Part shown: piece after piece, positions 13,281 through 26,800 of the stretch
Layout of the letters: each line of letters begins with the position of its first letter
Numbering within the stretch: the stretch's first letter is position 1
Source: Onchocerca lupi
Lineage: Eukaryota > Nematoda > Chromadorea > Rhabditida > Onchocercidae
Assembly: GCA_028564675.1 (NCBI GenBank)
Contig: JAOVVO010000184.1
Coordinates: 58,875-122,874, forward strand
Direction: 5' to 3'
DNA length: 64,000 nucleotides
Made by a program: the position numbers and the translations under genes
The notes under the pieces: generated by a model
Seen by the model: only the letters and a program-made list of their open reading frames with translations
Databases searched by the model: none
Told to the model about the DNA's origin: nothing

Positions 13281-13673
13281 ATTGATGTTATTGACATTTC
13301 AATTTTCGACTTTTTCATTTTGAAAGTTTAATTAGCCTCAATTTATACAACGCTTAGATTCATTCCTGCAAGATGATTTTTTTTTTTCAAAACATAAAAA
13401 GTTCTATCAAATAAAAACAAACAATTGCTCAATAAAATGAGCAATTCCATATTACATTAAATAACAATGAAAGACAAAATTTTAAATTTAAATACCAAAT
13501 ATTTTAAAGATTGTACTATTTAAAGATAAAAAATTTAGAAATCAGTATATATATACATATCTTGGCAATAAGTATTTGCTTTTTTTTTTTTGTTAATAAT
13601 TTCCAAGTAAATCATTTTAATAATTTCCATGATGAGGTATAAACATTGTTTGAATCATTAAATATTGTAATCG

Positions 13674-16600
13674 CTATAGCATGATTCCAGTAGAATCATA
13701 ATCATTTGCGCTAATCATGATTCCAGTTGAAGAGTTATACTTTATCATGCTATTCCTGATAATCAAACTATCAAACTTCGTACGACTTTCTTTGCTATGT
13801 TTGTATCCATATAATAGGTAGAATATCATTCCTGAAATATATGTAAATTTAAAAATTCAATCGACAATCGTCGAAGAAAGTTTAGAAATTGAATCGATAT
13901 TTAAAATACTGAATTTCTTTAGGAACTATATAAATTAAAAGTTTCTATCATTTTAGTCAAAAAAAGTTTAAGAATTGAATGGACTTTAAAATATTGAATT
14001 GGTTTAGAGAAATAAAAAATTTAGAAATTCAATCGACATTTAAAATATTAAATTCTTTAAGAAGGCATAGTCATCATAGAAAGTTTAAAGACTGAATTTC
14101 TTTAGAAAAAACATATAATATGGAAGAAGTTTAGAAATTAAATTAACATTCAACATATTGAATTCTTTTAAAAGGCATATATAATCGTTACAGAAAGTTT
14201 AGAGATTGAATTGATTGATGCTTAAAATATTGCATTCATTTAGAAAGCACGTAAATCAAAAGTTTCCATAATTTTAGTCACAAAAAATTTAGAAATTGAA
14301 TTATGCAAAGTTTCATTTTCTTTTTAATTCTTTTCGACATATAACATGTAATATAATTTGGAATTTATAAAACTTAATAAAAGGTTTGTTTACTAACCGA
14401 TAGTAATCCAAAGGACAAATCCAATAATAATGATATAATCAGTGGTACAAATTATCAGTATAGTTAAAAAGATAACGAAAAGTGTAAGGTATGGAAATAC
14501 GGGTGTTTTACAATTCCGTTCACTGTTTACTGGATTAATCGTTTGTCGAGCAGCATTTATTACAAGACATCCCAAAGCGATTAATGCTAGTAGCATTGGC
14601 AGGATTAAATATAGCTATAAATTAATTTTAAAATTAATTTAAAGAATTTAAAAATTGAAATATGAATGACTTGAATGGAATATTCATGAACTGTAAAAAT
14701 CATAAATTGGATGATTAATTATTAATTAAGAACTGGTGTAAATTTGGAGCATGAATTATAAATTAATTTAATTCGTAATTTTTTTAAAATTATTTTTAGA
14801 ATTATACTATGATATTGGATTGTTCGAATGGATTATTTCCTTTCAGATAATTAATTATTTTAAATCTAAGGTGCGAAAATATTTAAGATGATTTGAAATT
14901 ACAATAAAATCATTGATTAATTTTAATATTTTCGTTTTCTGACTTTTTTTTTCTCAAGATAAGCGAAGGATTGAATGGATGGAAAAAAGCTTTTTAGAAT
15001 AATTAATTAAGTGTTCAAAAAATATATAATCAAATATACCTTTGTTAAGTTAATTTCGGTTTTTAAGGCCAGAAATCCAATAGTTACAGAAGTTAAGATG
15101 AAAAATAATAAAGTTTTCATTGAACGTTTATAATCATTTTCGCTGAAATCTTCCGAACTATGCATTGATCCGGGATGTTTGCTCCAATATGGCAATTCCG
15201 GAAAATCATGTTGAAAAATGTGAAAATTCTGCTTCCCGATATTATCTGTAACTAGGTGATAATTCTATTTCTTTTTGAAATGTAAATGAAACTTTGAAAT
15301 CCAAAAATAGAACTGAAGTTACTAAATTTATTAAATTTGCAAGCTAAACTTCAAATTTAATGTAAATTAAAGTTCAATTTGCAATTTTATGTGATTCTTG
15401 TAAGCATTACTAGCCAAATAATTCAGTAAAGATTGAAAATAATAAAAAAGAATTAATCTCTCAAGAGATCAAATAGTAATTAACTGCGGTAACCGAGGGT
15501 AGATATTATTGATTGAGTAAAATGGAAACAAAAGATAAGGAAAAAAGTTGGAGTAATTGTTAAAATTGAAATAAATAATATCAATAGTTGAAAATTAAAT
15601 AGCCAGGAAAACTCTCTATAAAAATTTAATTGAAAAATTTTAAGGATATTGATAGAAAAAACGAAAGTTTAACTTAAAATTCAAATCATTGAATTAAATT
15701 TTATGAAAAAAAAAATATCAATAACTTACTTGCGTCAATGTTAATGTAAGAAGAACATGGAGATCTGATGCAATTATGGCCAAAATTGTAATTATCAAAT
15801 GATGATAACGATAGTTGTTTTGTATCCTTGCAAAGTTTCATTGTTGTTTCTTTTAGATTCTCTGATAACGATTGCGACTGAATTTAATTTCAAATTTTTA
15901 GAAAGTCAAGAAAAAATCAATTAGTTTAATAAATCAATCCGTCAAAGTTCAGTCAAATTGTAAAAAGATCATGAATGGAGTGACTGAAATGAAGTTTGAA
16001 ATTAAATTGCATTTTTCTTTTTTGAATAATTATCTTTTGGTTTTCCATTAAAAAATGGAATCAATGTTTGCTTCGTTTAAATTAAAATGGCATTCGAAAT
16101 CAAAAAAGTTGTTGTTTAAAAATGAAATATAATTACCTAAAAAGATAAAAATGCAAATTAAATTTAAATAAACAAGATTTTCACAACTTTAATTATTATA
16201 AAAGCAAAAAACTCACATTTTTAAATGTATTGTATTGAGTACCATGGAATGGCCTTTTCGTCAGGTTTCTCTCACTTAAGTTTATATTCATTTCTCCATC
16301 ATTTTGTAATAACCCCAAATTTTCATCGTCTGATAGTACCTGAAAAAAGAAGAAAGTAATAACTCGAGGAATCAAGAAGAATAGTAGGGAAAAAAATAGA
16401 AAATAATTAACACTTTTAGCAGTAAAACTTGATATAATTTAAAAACTTAAAAAAAACTTATTTTCAAAAAGAACTCAATATAACTAAAACTTTAAAAAAA
16501 TTTAAAACTTATTTTCGAGATTTGCCAATTTTACGAGTTTTTAATAAGTCATTATATCAAAGTCCAATTAAATTGTAATTTGGAGCTATGAATTTGATGG

Positions 16601-19600
16601 GTTCAGATGATAAGATAAGGAATCACGGAAGTAATCATGTAACAGATATTACTTTTATCCATTTTTTCTTTACATATCAATAAGCTTCATGCATATAAAT
16701 ATTATGATTTTTTATCTTATCATCTGAATTCATCAATTCACGATTTCAAATTTCAACTTCAGAAAGGAACTTTGAATATTATCGATATTCATACCTTTAG
16801 ATTCTAATTTAATTAATTAACTACAAATTTAAACAACTGAAATTCATGTACTTTCGCCAGTCGTAGTTGACAGTGTGCTTCTTGTTTTGTTACGATGCTT
16901 CGAAGAATTTCATAGCTGCCCATCATTTCAGTATTTTCATCATCCGCGCTATATTTGTAATTTAAAATAAGTTTAAAAGAAATTATTTAAAAAAAATTAC
17001 TAGTTTTCCGACGGAAAAAAAGCTCAATTTTTATGCAAATTTAATAAACTTTTCGCAACTCATCGCATTCATCGTAAGTTTGAATAGTAAGATAAATGAA
17101 GTTATAGGGAGAAGTAGGAATTAAATAAGCAACAGAATTGAATAATTGAATTAATCGAATTAAATCACTGGATTCTTTGATTAATTATTATTATAAAAAT
17201 GACTTAAACATAACTAACATAATTGTATTGATAAGAGCAAGTAAATAATTTAGCATCTACCTGGAAGTGGTAATTGAGCAAGAATCTTGATCATCATCTG
17301 TGCAATCATTCAAAGATCGCGTTTTATATCGTTTACGTTGCATGTCGCGATAGAAGGCTGTTTCTCGAAATAATCCAATAACATTTGAATTATAACGTTG
17401 ATCATATACCAAACAAGCCTATATAATAAACAAGCAATTAACTGAATAGTTAAATAAACTTCAGATGAATAATTAAGCTTAGAAATTATGGGAAAATATT
17501 TATTAAAATCAAAGATTTTACAAGAAAGTTGAATAGTCAAATAAACTTTAACTGAATAATTTAGCACAGAAAATCACTGAAAAATAATAATAAGATCGAA
17601 AATCTTACAAGTATTATCAGCCTTAGAGGTGTATTGAAGGCAATAATTCCAAATAATTTCGAAGAATTGAGAATAATTAATGTAGATGAAATTAAGGCAC
17701 ATAATATTGTTGTATAATACGGTACTCCTCTCTTCTTACTAGTATGAGCCAAAAAGTTGAATGGAAGTAAATTATCGTCGCAAAGTTTTGCCAAAATCCT
17801 TGTTGCTGGGACAAATATTGCAAGCATTGCGCCAGATAGGCCACATACTGAGCCTATTGTCATCAAATATCTTCAAAAAAAAAAAAAAAAAAAATTTCAC
17901 ATCAATTATCAAGATTTATTAAAGTTTATTTACAAATATTTTATCATTTATGAAATAACTCTTAAACTATTCATTTTATTCCATACATTTTTTCCGCCCT
18001 TTTTTTTATTTAATTTCCAAAATATTATCGAAAAACTTTTTTGAATAGTTTGAAAAAATTTTAAATTTTGAAGAATTTTAGGAAGTTAAAAAAAATTTTC
18101 GAACTTCAAGTTTCAGCTCTACTGGAAAAAGGATTTTTCAAGAGGATAATAAGCGGAATTTGAAAAGGCATATCACATAGGAAATTATTACAAGTTAAGA
18201 ATTTCTTCAAGTTTACAGATTATTCAATTGTTATTGATTAACCAGTTATTACATTACTTAATTAATTTACAGATTATTCAGTTATCAAAAGTATCAGTAC
18301 TTCGCTGATGGTATTTTAAGTTTGTCGAAAATATTCGGGAAAAGCATATTATCGGGATATTTTGTGATATCAGTTACCAACGTGATAATCATCGCTGTTA
18401 AAAACATAATTAATGTTAAGGGGATAATTATATATGGCATAATAAATGGAAGTCGTTTTCGTGGCTTTTGCGTTTCATCCAGCAAAAAACTTAATGTTTC
18501 AATACCGATATAAGCACATAGGTAATTTGATGCACCTTTTAGCATCTGCAATATCAACATCTTCTTTACTGATAAGAATAACAAGTTCGATAGGTTCCTC
18601 CGATAACATCATTTAACCCGACCAATACCAAGTTTTTATCAACACAATTTACATACATCTAAATTACCATACCCTTTCAATTTTTATCTGGCTAAAACGA
18701 GCGCCTATTCGAATGCAACGTTGCATCGAAAATTTCAAATCAATCGGTGAAGATCTTGGGACGTTGTGCAAAAATGACAGTACAGAAAGTAGGCGTGGTC
18801 AGAAAATTCAATCAGCTCACTTACTTTTACCTGTTACAAGTGTGACAGGTAAAACAAAAAAATTAGCTATATTTATATGGAAATATGCGCCTATTTGAAA
18901 TTCAACGACATTTCAAAATTTTAAATCAATAAGTGAAGAACTTGAAACGTTTTGTGACAGTAACTATGAATATTTACATTTTCATTTAGATACATGATAA
19001 GCTTTAAATATCATAAAATACTTGAAGACCAGAATTATAATTTATTTTCGAAAAATTATTATTTAAATAGGAAATTTTTAACATACACCGGTAGGGCCAT
19101 TTTTAAAAAAACCAGCAGCCAACCAATTATTTGGATCAGCAAAATAAAAGCCAACAAATGCGGTACTATTCGTTGCCAAGACATATATCGTCATCATTAT
19201 TATTGATATGGTAGTCAACACCTGTTATTATTTTGACTGGATTCATAAGATTATTTATGCCAATTGTACATTTTTGTTCCAGTTTTAAAACTTTTGAAAT
19301 TTCTGGATGTTTGTTTTTCGACATTTTCGAATAAAATGAAATTGAAATATAATTGAATCATTTACCCGAATGCTACAGCATAATATAATTGATGCACAAA
19401 AGATGGCTAATACACCAAAGAAATCTATTTTTGTTGCAAAAATTGAATTCAATTGATAAGGCATTACGATCGTGAAATGCTTATCGAATAGTCCATGAAA
19501 TAACAAATTCTGAAAAACCCATGAAATTCGAATTTAAATTTGAATTTAAAATAAATGCACAGTAATTTTGTATATTTAAATGTGTTCCATTTTCTGCTTG

Positions 19601-21488
19601 CACTGAACATTATACTATTTTTACATTTGTTTTAATTTCAAACCTTTTAAAATTTTCCTACCTTTGTTTTCTGATATTTTCGAATAAAACGAAATTTGTT
19701 AAAAAAACAATACCATCATCTCTATCATACACAATTATCATATCTTTTTTAATATTTTAAAAACATTCCATTATTTTGTATTATAATGCTTTACTGTCGT
19801 ATCATACTGTAATAAAGACATTTTAAGTAAGCTCAAAGTAAGTTTCTATCTTAAGTAAAGTTCAAAAGATGAATTAATTAACTGAAATAATACCATATGA
19901 TTACTCCAACTTTTAGCCACAATGATAATATAAATAATAAAATCGAGTAATGATATCCAACCAACCAGAAAAGCTGGTATTTCACCAAAATTAGCATATG
20001 TAAAATTGTATAATAAACAACTTTTTGGCATCGAAGACATCAATTCATTCATATGCATACCTGAGTATTAATTAGATTATCAATTAAATTAGAATATTTT
20101 CTATTGTTTCTTTCTGGTTTTGGAAATAGAAAATTTCGGATAATTTTATCAGTTATCAAAATTTTTAAAATCATTCAAATCATCAAGAAAAAAAAAAATA
20201 TGATTGGAAATGAAAATTAAGAAAAATTAATCATTTTTTACATTCGAGAATAAATGAAATTAAATTCAATTTAACATTTGGGATGCGGATGCGGATGTGA
20301 ATGCGGAATATTTTCAATCCCTTGTCACTAATTTTATGCTTGTTCCGCATCCGCAATTTTTTGATATTCTTTTTTTTTTTTTTTTTTTTTTGGTAGTATT
20401 GAATTTTCAGGTATTTCAGGAAGAAAAAAAACTTTTAATCCAAGTAGTAGCATTTTAGTATTTTACCGTTTTCAACATTTTTTATATAGCAGCAAATATT
20501 ACTAGCGAGAATTGCAATCAATTTTTAAAAAAATCCACCTATTGATCGAAGATTAGAATTAAATTTTTCCAAAATTCATTTTTCTTCTATCGTTTCGTAA
20601 TTTTTACAAAATTTTATAAACGTAAAAAGTTAACCAGAAAAGATCATGATGATAAATGCAATCAATAATGATAATAATGCTGAAGGTCCAGAAATGTTCA
20701 TCACCACATATGGAGTAATGATAAATGTACCAATGGGTATTGTTAGAATAGAAGCTGCAAATTCATATCTTCTCATATATTTTACTTTTTTTTTTGAAAT
20801 GTACAAAAAAAAAAGGTAAAATAGAGTTTGTGATTTTAAAGATAACTTGAATTTATCAATAAACTTCAAAAACACAATAATTACTCCGAATTTTGTGATA
20901 AATAAGCATATATTAAATCATTATTCTTGCTTTTTCAGATATGGAAATAAAGTTTTCTAAATGGCATAATTAAAATAAAAGAAAATATTTCTTTGAAGAA
21001 AAAAATGGTAGAAATGAAAAATGAAATTGAGAATTGAAGCGAGATCAAGCTGTAAAGTTTCTATCTATACTGTCGCAAAAGAGAAAAATCGTATGCGGAA
21101 CGATATTAATAAAAAAAAAACGTTAAATATCCCAATTGAATGAAATCATTTGGTTGTAAAATTTAATCGAATTATAAGATTTCTATCAAAACACTTTATC
21201 ACTAGAATTATCATCATCTTTGTTATTTTTTTCTGATACATCGTTTTATTCATTTAAATTATATATTTCACATTTCTTCATTTTGAATTCAAAAATATGT
21301 AAAATTTTAATTACTGAAAAAATGTTCGATTTATTTTTGATTCAATGTTTTTAAATTTCAAAAATAAATCATTAACCAATTCCAATCAATGATGGTGTTC
21401 GTAGTTTACGGATCCATTCAGAGTGTTGCAGAAATTCATCATCGATTGTTTTATATCGATTCAGGAATGGAATCCGGTCAAAGGTCAT
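13674..21488 (-). CDS. Cationic amino-acid transporter (CAT/SLC7A1-4 type, APC superfamily), 14 exons, 763 aa
   Basis: Predicted plasma-membrane carrier for cationic amino acids. Exons, in transcript order: 21377-21488, 20635-20754, 19894-20060, 19366-19509, 19087-19221, 18301-18545, 17609-17870, 17261-17418, 16852-16948, 16217-16339, 15730-15877, 15040-15245, 14398-14614, 13674-13831. All phases join from ATG to TAG. Family landmarks: an APC-like first segment with LIGIGASILTIPIGTF and SGPSALLSLLIAF (about 34-75), YANFGEIPAFLVGW (about 97-110), GASNYLCAYIGIETLSF with EtQKPRKRLP (about 230-255), and AKYLMTIGSVCGLSG through PATRILAKLCDDNLLP (about 307-345). I count about 12-14 hydrophobic segments. 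An unusual polar loop of about 220 residues (400-615) separates the core from the last segments. The start lies 8 bases after TTTTATTTTAG, a likely spliced-leader site. Substrate range is inferred from family. Confidence 0.93.
18697..18800. repeat. Dispersed repeat, copy 3 (partial, in a transporter intron)
   Basis: Matches the central part of copies 1 and 2: CCTATTCGAATGCAACGTTG followed by the 'TTTCAAATCAATC' and 'GTGAAGA' blocks. The left end is missing. It lies in the intron between transporter exons 5 and 6. Confidence 0.65.
18862..18990. repeat. Dispersed repeat, copy 4 (diverged partial, in the same intron)
   Basis: A second, more diverged copy 170 bases after copy 3. It keeps the 'GTGAAGAACTTGAAACG' block and the right-end 'TTTACATTTTCATTTA' but has lost the central palindrome. 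Two tandem partial copies in one intron suggest local duplication or nested insertion. Confidence 0.6.
20285..20354. repeat. GC-rich inverted repeat in a transporter intron
   Basis: GCGGATGCGGA at 20285-20295 is exactly reversed as TCCGCATCCGC at 20344-20354. The left arm is part of a short GGATGC repeat. In such AT-rich DNA an 11-base GC-rich stem stands out. It could form a hairpin in the pre-mRNA. Confidence 0.6.
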
Positions 21489-21498
21489 CCTTGCTGCT
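21489..21498 (-). promoter_or_regulatory. Probable spliced-leader trans-splice acceptor of the transporter
   Basis: On the minus strand a T-rich tract ending in AG is followed after 8 bases by the ATG at 21488. A very short leader directly behind a 3' splice site is typical of nematode trans-spliced mRNAs. An ordinary 5' untranslated intron is the alternative. Confidence 0.5.
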
Positions 21499-23846
21499 AA
21501 AATAAAACTTGTTAGTTCATATATTAGTGTATTGCATCATTTATTTCTTAACATTAAAGAAAAATTAGCAATACAACTCACAAAATCTGTTCTGAACAGA
21601 AAAAAAAGGGATCGATTCGTATGATAAATATATCATATCAATCATTATCAATGCTATATCGTATCAGTACTAAATCAATGATTCGCAGTGATAAGATATT
21701 TATATTTATGATGTTGATGCAAAGTTAACACCATTCATCTTTATTTTTATTAATGAAAAGAATACCTCTCTTCAATTTTGCGATTGTAAACTGAAAATTT
21801 TGAAAATTTTCGAGATTTTTCAAAAAAAAAAAAAAAAAAAAATTATATTTTTATTAAGAATAGGACGAAAAAAGTCAAGCTTCTGAAACTTGAAATTTTC
21901 GCCAGATATAAGGCATAAAATTACGACTTGATTGAAAATATAAAATATGTAAAAATTTTTTCGCAATTCATTGCGAAAGAAAAGAGAGAAAAAGAATGTG
22001 GAATAATTTCAGTGTAAATTGAAATTCTAAAAGATTTTTGTTGGAAAAGCAGACTAAATGAATAATGAGCCAATTCAAGAGTTGTCGTCGTTAGACTAAA
22101 TGGGACAAGTCACTTTTAGAAATCATAAAATGTCCTAAACTAATTTCCTCATCATCAACTTGGCTCATTATGTTGAACAAAATTAGTTTTCAGGAAAAAA
22201 AAACGGAAATTCAAATCAAGAAAAGTAGGGAACAATTAAGTAAATAGAAAGAAAAGAAAGAAGAAAGATGTCGGATGATTTAATTTATGCAAGAAAATTT
22301 TTATGAGTAAATATTAAACTTTAATGAATATTTTTGGTAAAACCAAAATTGAAGAGAATAGGAAAATAGGCATATTTATGATAAATAAGTCTTTCTCTTC
22401 CTTCCTCTCTCTTTTTATTTCGCATTTTTTAAATAATGAAGAAGATTTTTTAGCTATCAATTTTGAATTAAAAAAAAAAAAAAGAAAAAAGAAAATGAAG
22501 ATGAAATGATAAGTAAAATGATAAATCTAATGAAATTAAAATAGTGGCACTTAATAGTGAGCTTTTAAAAAATTAAAAAAAGCTTTTTTTTTTTCTCTTT
22601 TTTTAAATGAAATTAAAAAGATTATTCAGGCGGAAAATTTCTGCTAGATTATAAAGTGTTTGGATTAATTTTAATTTTTCTTTTGAAAAACATTGTATAT
22701 ATTTGTATTTCGCTTGAAAGATTTTATAAATAATTTCGCAAAAAAAAAAAGCGAGTAAATGGTTTTTTTCTACAAAATTTTTTCGAAATCTACATGTCAA
22801 GAGCATTTCCTGAATTGAATTGCACAATTACCAAGTCCTCAAAATCCAAAATTTTCAAAAAAAAAAAGGGATGATCCAACTGAAATGAATCATTCATGAT
22901 GTCCGAAATTTATTTTCGCTTGATTGGCCTAACAATTCAAAATTATTAGAAACGGATAAATGTTTTTTATTTTGTAAAATTGTGATTTGAAACATTAAAA
23001 AAAAAAGCTTAAATTATAAGCACAAATTATCCTTAATTTCATTTTCCTAAAAAAATTAAACCATTTAAAAAGTGAAATTGAAGGCATAGATTTTCTTTCA
23101 ATTCATTTTTTTTTTTTTTTGCAAAAGGAAAATTAAATAGAAATGGATGAAATCCAATTAAATTATTTAAAAATTTAAAAGAAAAGCATAGATTATTTTT
23201 GACCTCGTTTATGCTAAAAAATTAATTAAAAAAGTTAAGCAAATTGGATTATTTAAAAACTTCGGTTAAAAATTTTAATTATCTTTAATTTTTTTAAATT
23301 CAAGTTATTCGACTTAACTAACATAAAATTTGCTGGCAAAAATATTCATGATATGATATGTTATCAATGTTATAGTCAATAAATCTATTTTACTCACAAA
23401 ATTTTAAGCATATTTCAGCTTCACTTACTATGTAAACATCTCTTAAATTTTCTAATTAAGAAAATATAATTAATAAATATTTAAATTTAAATAAGATAAA
23501 AAGAATAATCGTTCTATAGAAATAGAAACAAAATTTATAGAAATGAAAAATTAAATTAAAATGAATTATTTAGAAATTTAAATTTAAGCCTCACAAATTT
23601 GTTGAACAGAAGACATATATGCAAAATATTTGCTGAAAGAGTGATGTTATTGGCTAAAATGAAAATGATTAAGGCCTAAAATTCTAGACTTGTTGTTATT
23701 GGCCATATTTCTGAGAATTTAATCAAGACAACTAAATTTATTCGTTTTTTCCTGTCATTACGAAGCATTCAGAATCTCAATATGTCAAAGCAAACATTCA
23801 TTAACTATGTTATATCACAAATTCTTCAATTCATATTTTATACTAA

Positions 23847-23882
<36 letters not shown>

Positions 23883-26800
23883 AAAAAAATGGAAGAGTAA
23901 ACAAAAAAAAAAGTTGGAAAAGCTAAATAATTATTTAATAAAAAGTTTTCAATTTCACATCATATAATTTTGCTTTTCATACATGCAATGCTTTCATTTT
24001 CAACAAAATTCATTAATATTTAACTTTCTTCCTCGTTTTTTTTTCTCACAATTTCTGCAAATTTTCAAGCTTAAGATGAAAAAAAAAAAATAAATGAATA
24101 AAACTCTTTTCGATTCATCCAAAAAGATAAAGTAGCATTGCATGTATGAAAAGAAAAATTATTTGATATGAAATTTTTTATTTATTTATTTATTTATTTT
24201 TTTTTTTTTTGAAAAAGAGTTGATTTTCGATTTCATATTTCAAATCAAAATTGAAACTCAAATTTGAAAAAAAAGTGTGTAAATAAATGACCAATTTCTT
24301 TGAATTTCTATTTTAAAGTTGAAGTTGGAAAAAAATAAACTTGTTTTCGATAAATAGAAAGCTTTTGCTGAGAAGAAATAACTCTCCAACTGTACATTTT
24401 AATCGAAATTAAAAAATTAAAAGAAATATGCAAATAAATGAAAATAAAAGCATTGAGTTTGATCAAAGAATAATTTAAAGAACCTGGAAAGTGCTCTTTA
24501 TAATTTTGATATTCATTCAATTTAAAGGGCAATCAGAAAAGATACAAAATCATTTAATTGCTAAAATAAAATAATCATTCATCCATGGAAAATAGAAATT
24601 ACTGCTTTTTTAAAATAAAAAAAAGGTAATTTGAACTTCTAAGATTGTTTCATAGGTTCCTATGAAATATTTTTATGAATTTTTTCCAACTTTCCTGATT
24701 CTCTCATCAATGATTAGATGGTTAGTTGCTTTTTTCCTAATTATCTTACCGAGACAATTTAGAAAATTTGAGGAAAATAAAATTAAGAGAAAAACAGTTT
24801 GTTATTTTGGATGCATTTTTTAACTGATGTCATTTATTATCGAACAATTTTTTTTTTATAAAAATTTACATCTATTTTCAAAATATATTTATAAAAATGT
24901 TTATTTATTACTTATATCTTTGAATTTGATGATGATGACCCGTCGACGTAAGCGATGGATTCTTTATTACGTAAATTTTCGTACAATTCATGTGATTCAT
25001 TTTCTACAAATTTAAGAATAAAATCAAATTTTATTTCGCAAATAATACTTATATTTATTCCAAAAATTTACATATTTTTTAGCTTCTTTTTTTTCACTTT
25101 TTATTTTTCAAGTAATATTTCTTGCTATTTAATAAGAATTAACTGCTACTAAAATATGCCAGCACTGCTATAAAAAATGCATTTTTTTTGATTTAAACTG
25201 GAATATTAAAATCATTACATTCGTCATCGAAATTTCTTTTATCACGCAAAATCGGTCGTTAAAATGGAAATATGAATTGCCTAGATAATTGATTCGATAA
25301 TTTTATTAAAATTTTGCTTGACATGCAATGAAGAAAAAAGTATTTAATGAGGCGGAATTTATAAAAGAACGATCATTCCAGTGCATATATTTTTGCAAAA
25401 TTTTAATCAACCTTTTCTTCTTCTGCATTTTCTGCATTTACTGATAACTTGCCAATATGTTGACAAATAAACTAGTTGATGTTCAGAATCATTCTGGAAA
25501 TATGTGACATTTGATATAAACAGGAAAATAAATATATTTATTAGTTAGACATTTACAATGATTCTAACAAGATTTAAGTAAAAAAAAAGGAAAATTTTCT
25601 CGATCTAATGAATAGAAAATGGGAACTTTTTGATTCTAATCCCATTAAGAATTTGTAGTCAATTGAAAGCTTTCTTTTTTTTTCTTGAAAAAATTGAAAA
25701 TTTTCATTTGCTTTCCCGAAGTATTGAAGTAGATTGTTACAGATAAATAATTTTAAAAACATTTGAGTTAGCAATTTTGAAATTAATTCACAGGCCAATA
25801 ATTAACAACGTTAGATTTATCAACATTCAAAATCTTCTCTTTAAAATTTTAAAAAAAAAGAAGTCACGTAAGATATGTTGGGAAAGTTTTTTTCATATTG
25901 TGACAGAAACGAATCTGAGTGAGAAAAGTTTTATTAGTTGGCGGAGGATTGATTTTTCGTCTACATTGTAAGATTGAATAAAGTCAGATAAAATCACGAT
26001 TGCAGTTGATCGCTTGGTTGTAGTAGAAATGAACTGAGTATAATAAGTTGGATTAAATTGAAGGGTATTGATTGTCAAGTAAGTTGAGATGATTGTTGGT
26101 TTGATTGATTGAATAACCATTGAGTAAGCGCTGATTAATTACTAAATACCATTGAATAACTACTGAGTAACTAATCACTTTTATTGTGTGGTTACTGAAT
26201 GACTACCAACGTGGTAGTCCTTACAACATTTCAAGCATTTAATAGGATTTACAACATTTCAGAGAATGCACGCAAGTTTTAGCAAATCGAAAGATGAAGA
26301 AACAGAAATTTTTGTATAGCATTAAAGGATAAGATATAGATAAATGATTCATTTGACTAAGAAGTATTACATATTTCTATTATGCAAATATTTTGATTAT
26401 TCTATCATATTTATATTATGAAATATTTCAGTTTTGCTAATGAAACGTCCTATCCAAAAACAAACCAAGAAAATGTTTTGTCCAAAAAAAAAAAAAAGAA
26501 AAAAACCAAAATATGATTGAATTTGATGGGAAAAACATGCCCAGTGATAGCGGAGAAATTGCTTGTCTACCAGTAAATGATATTCAAATCAAAAATGATA
26601 AGAAATATAATAAATTTTCGTTAGCTTCTAGCCTGTTCAATGTGTAAATCGACATATTCAGATGCATGAAAGAAACGTTTAAAATCTATAAAATAATTAA
26701 AGCTTTTGTTGATTTGATTATTTTAGCCTTATTGTACTCATTAAAATGATATTATCACAGATTATTGAATTAACAAAATTATCATGGGTTATTTTTCAAA

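Larger units (their letters stand above)
12023..13673. other. Convergent intergenic region between cam-1 and the transporter
   Basis: The two large genes end tail to tail here, so this stretch holds both 3' untranslated regions. It contains the (ATT)n microsatellite at 12189-12214, a candidate cam-1 poly(A) signal at 12361, copy 2 of the dispersed repeat at 13019-13250, and a minus-strand AATAAA at 13275-13280 that could end the transporter transcript. I see no further gene. Confidence 0.7.

Noticed and set aside
21474..21488. GGTCAAAGGTCA, a perfect direct-repeat nuclear-receptor site
   Set aside because: It falls in the first codons of the transporter (MTFDRIP), so coding sequence explains it. 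It could still bind a factor but needs evidence.
23782..23967. Lys-rich frames across A runs (also near 22324 and 56025)
   Set aside because: They are translations of poly(A) tracts and have no other coding sign.
25893..26120. Minus-strand 75-codon frame in the large spacer
   Set aside because: It crosses loose repeats of 'ATTGAATAAC' words and lacks recognisable features or matching splice sites.
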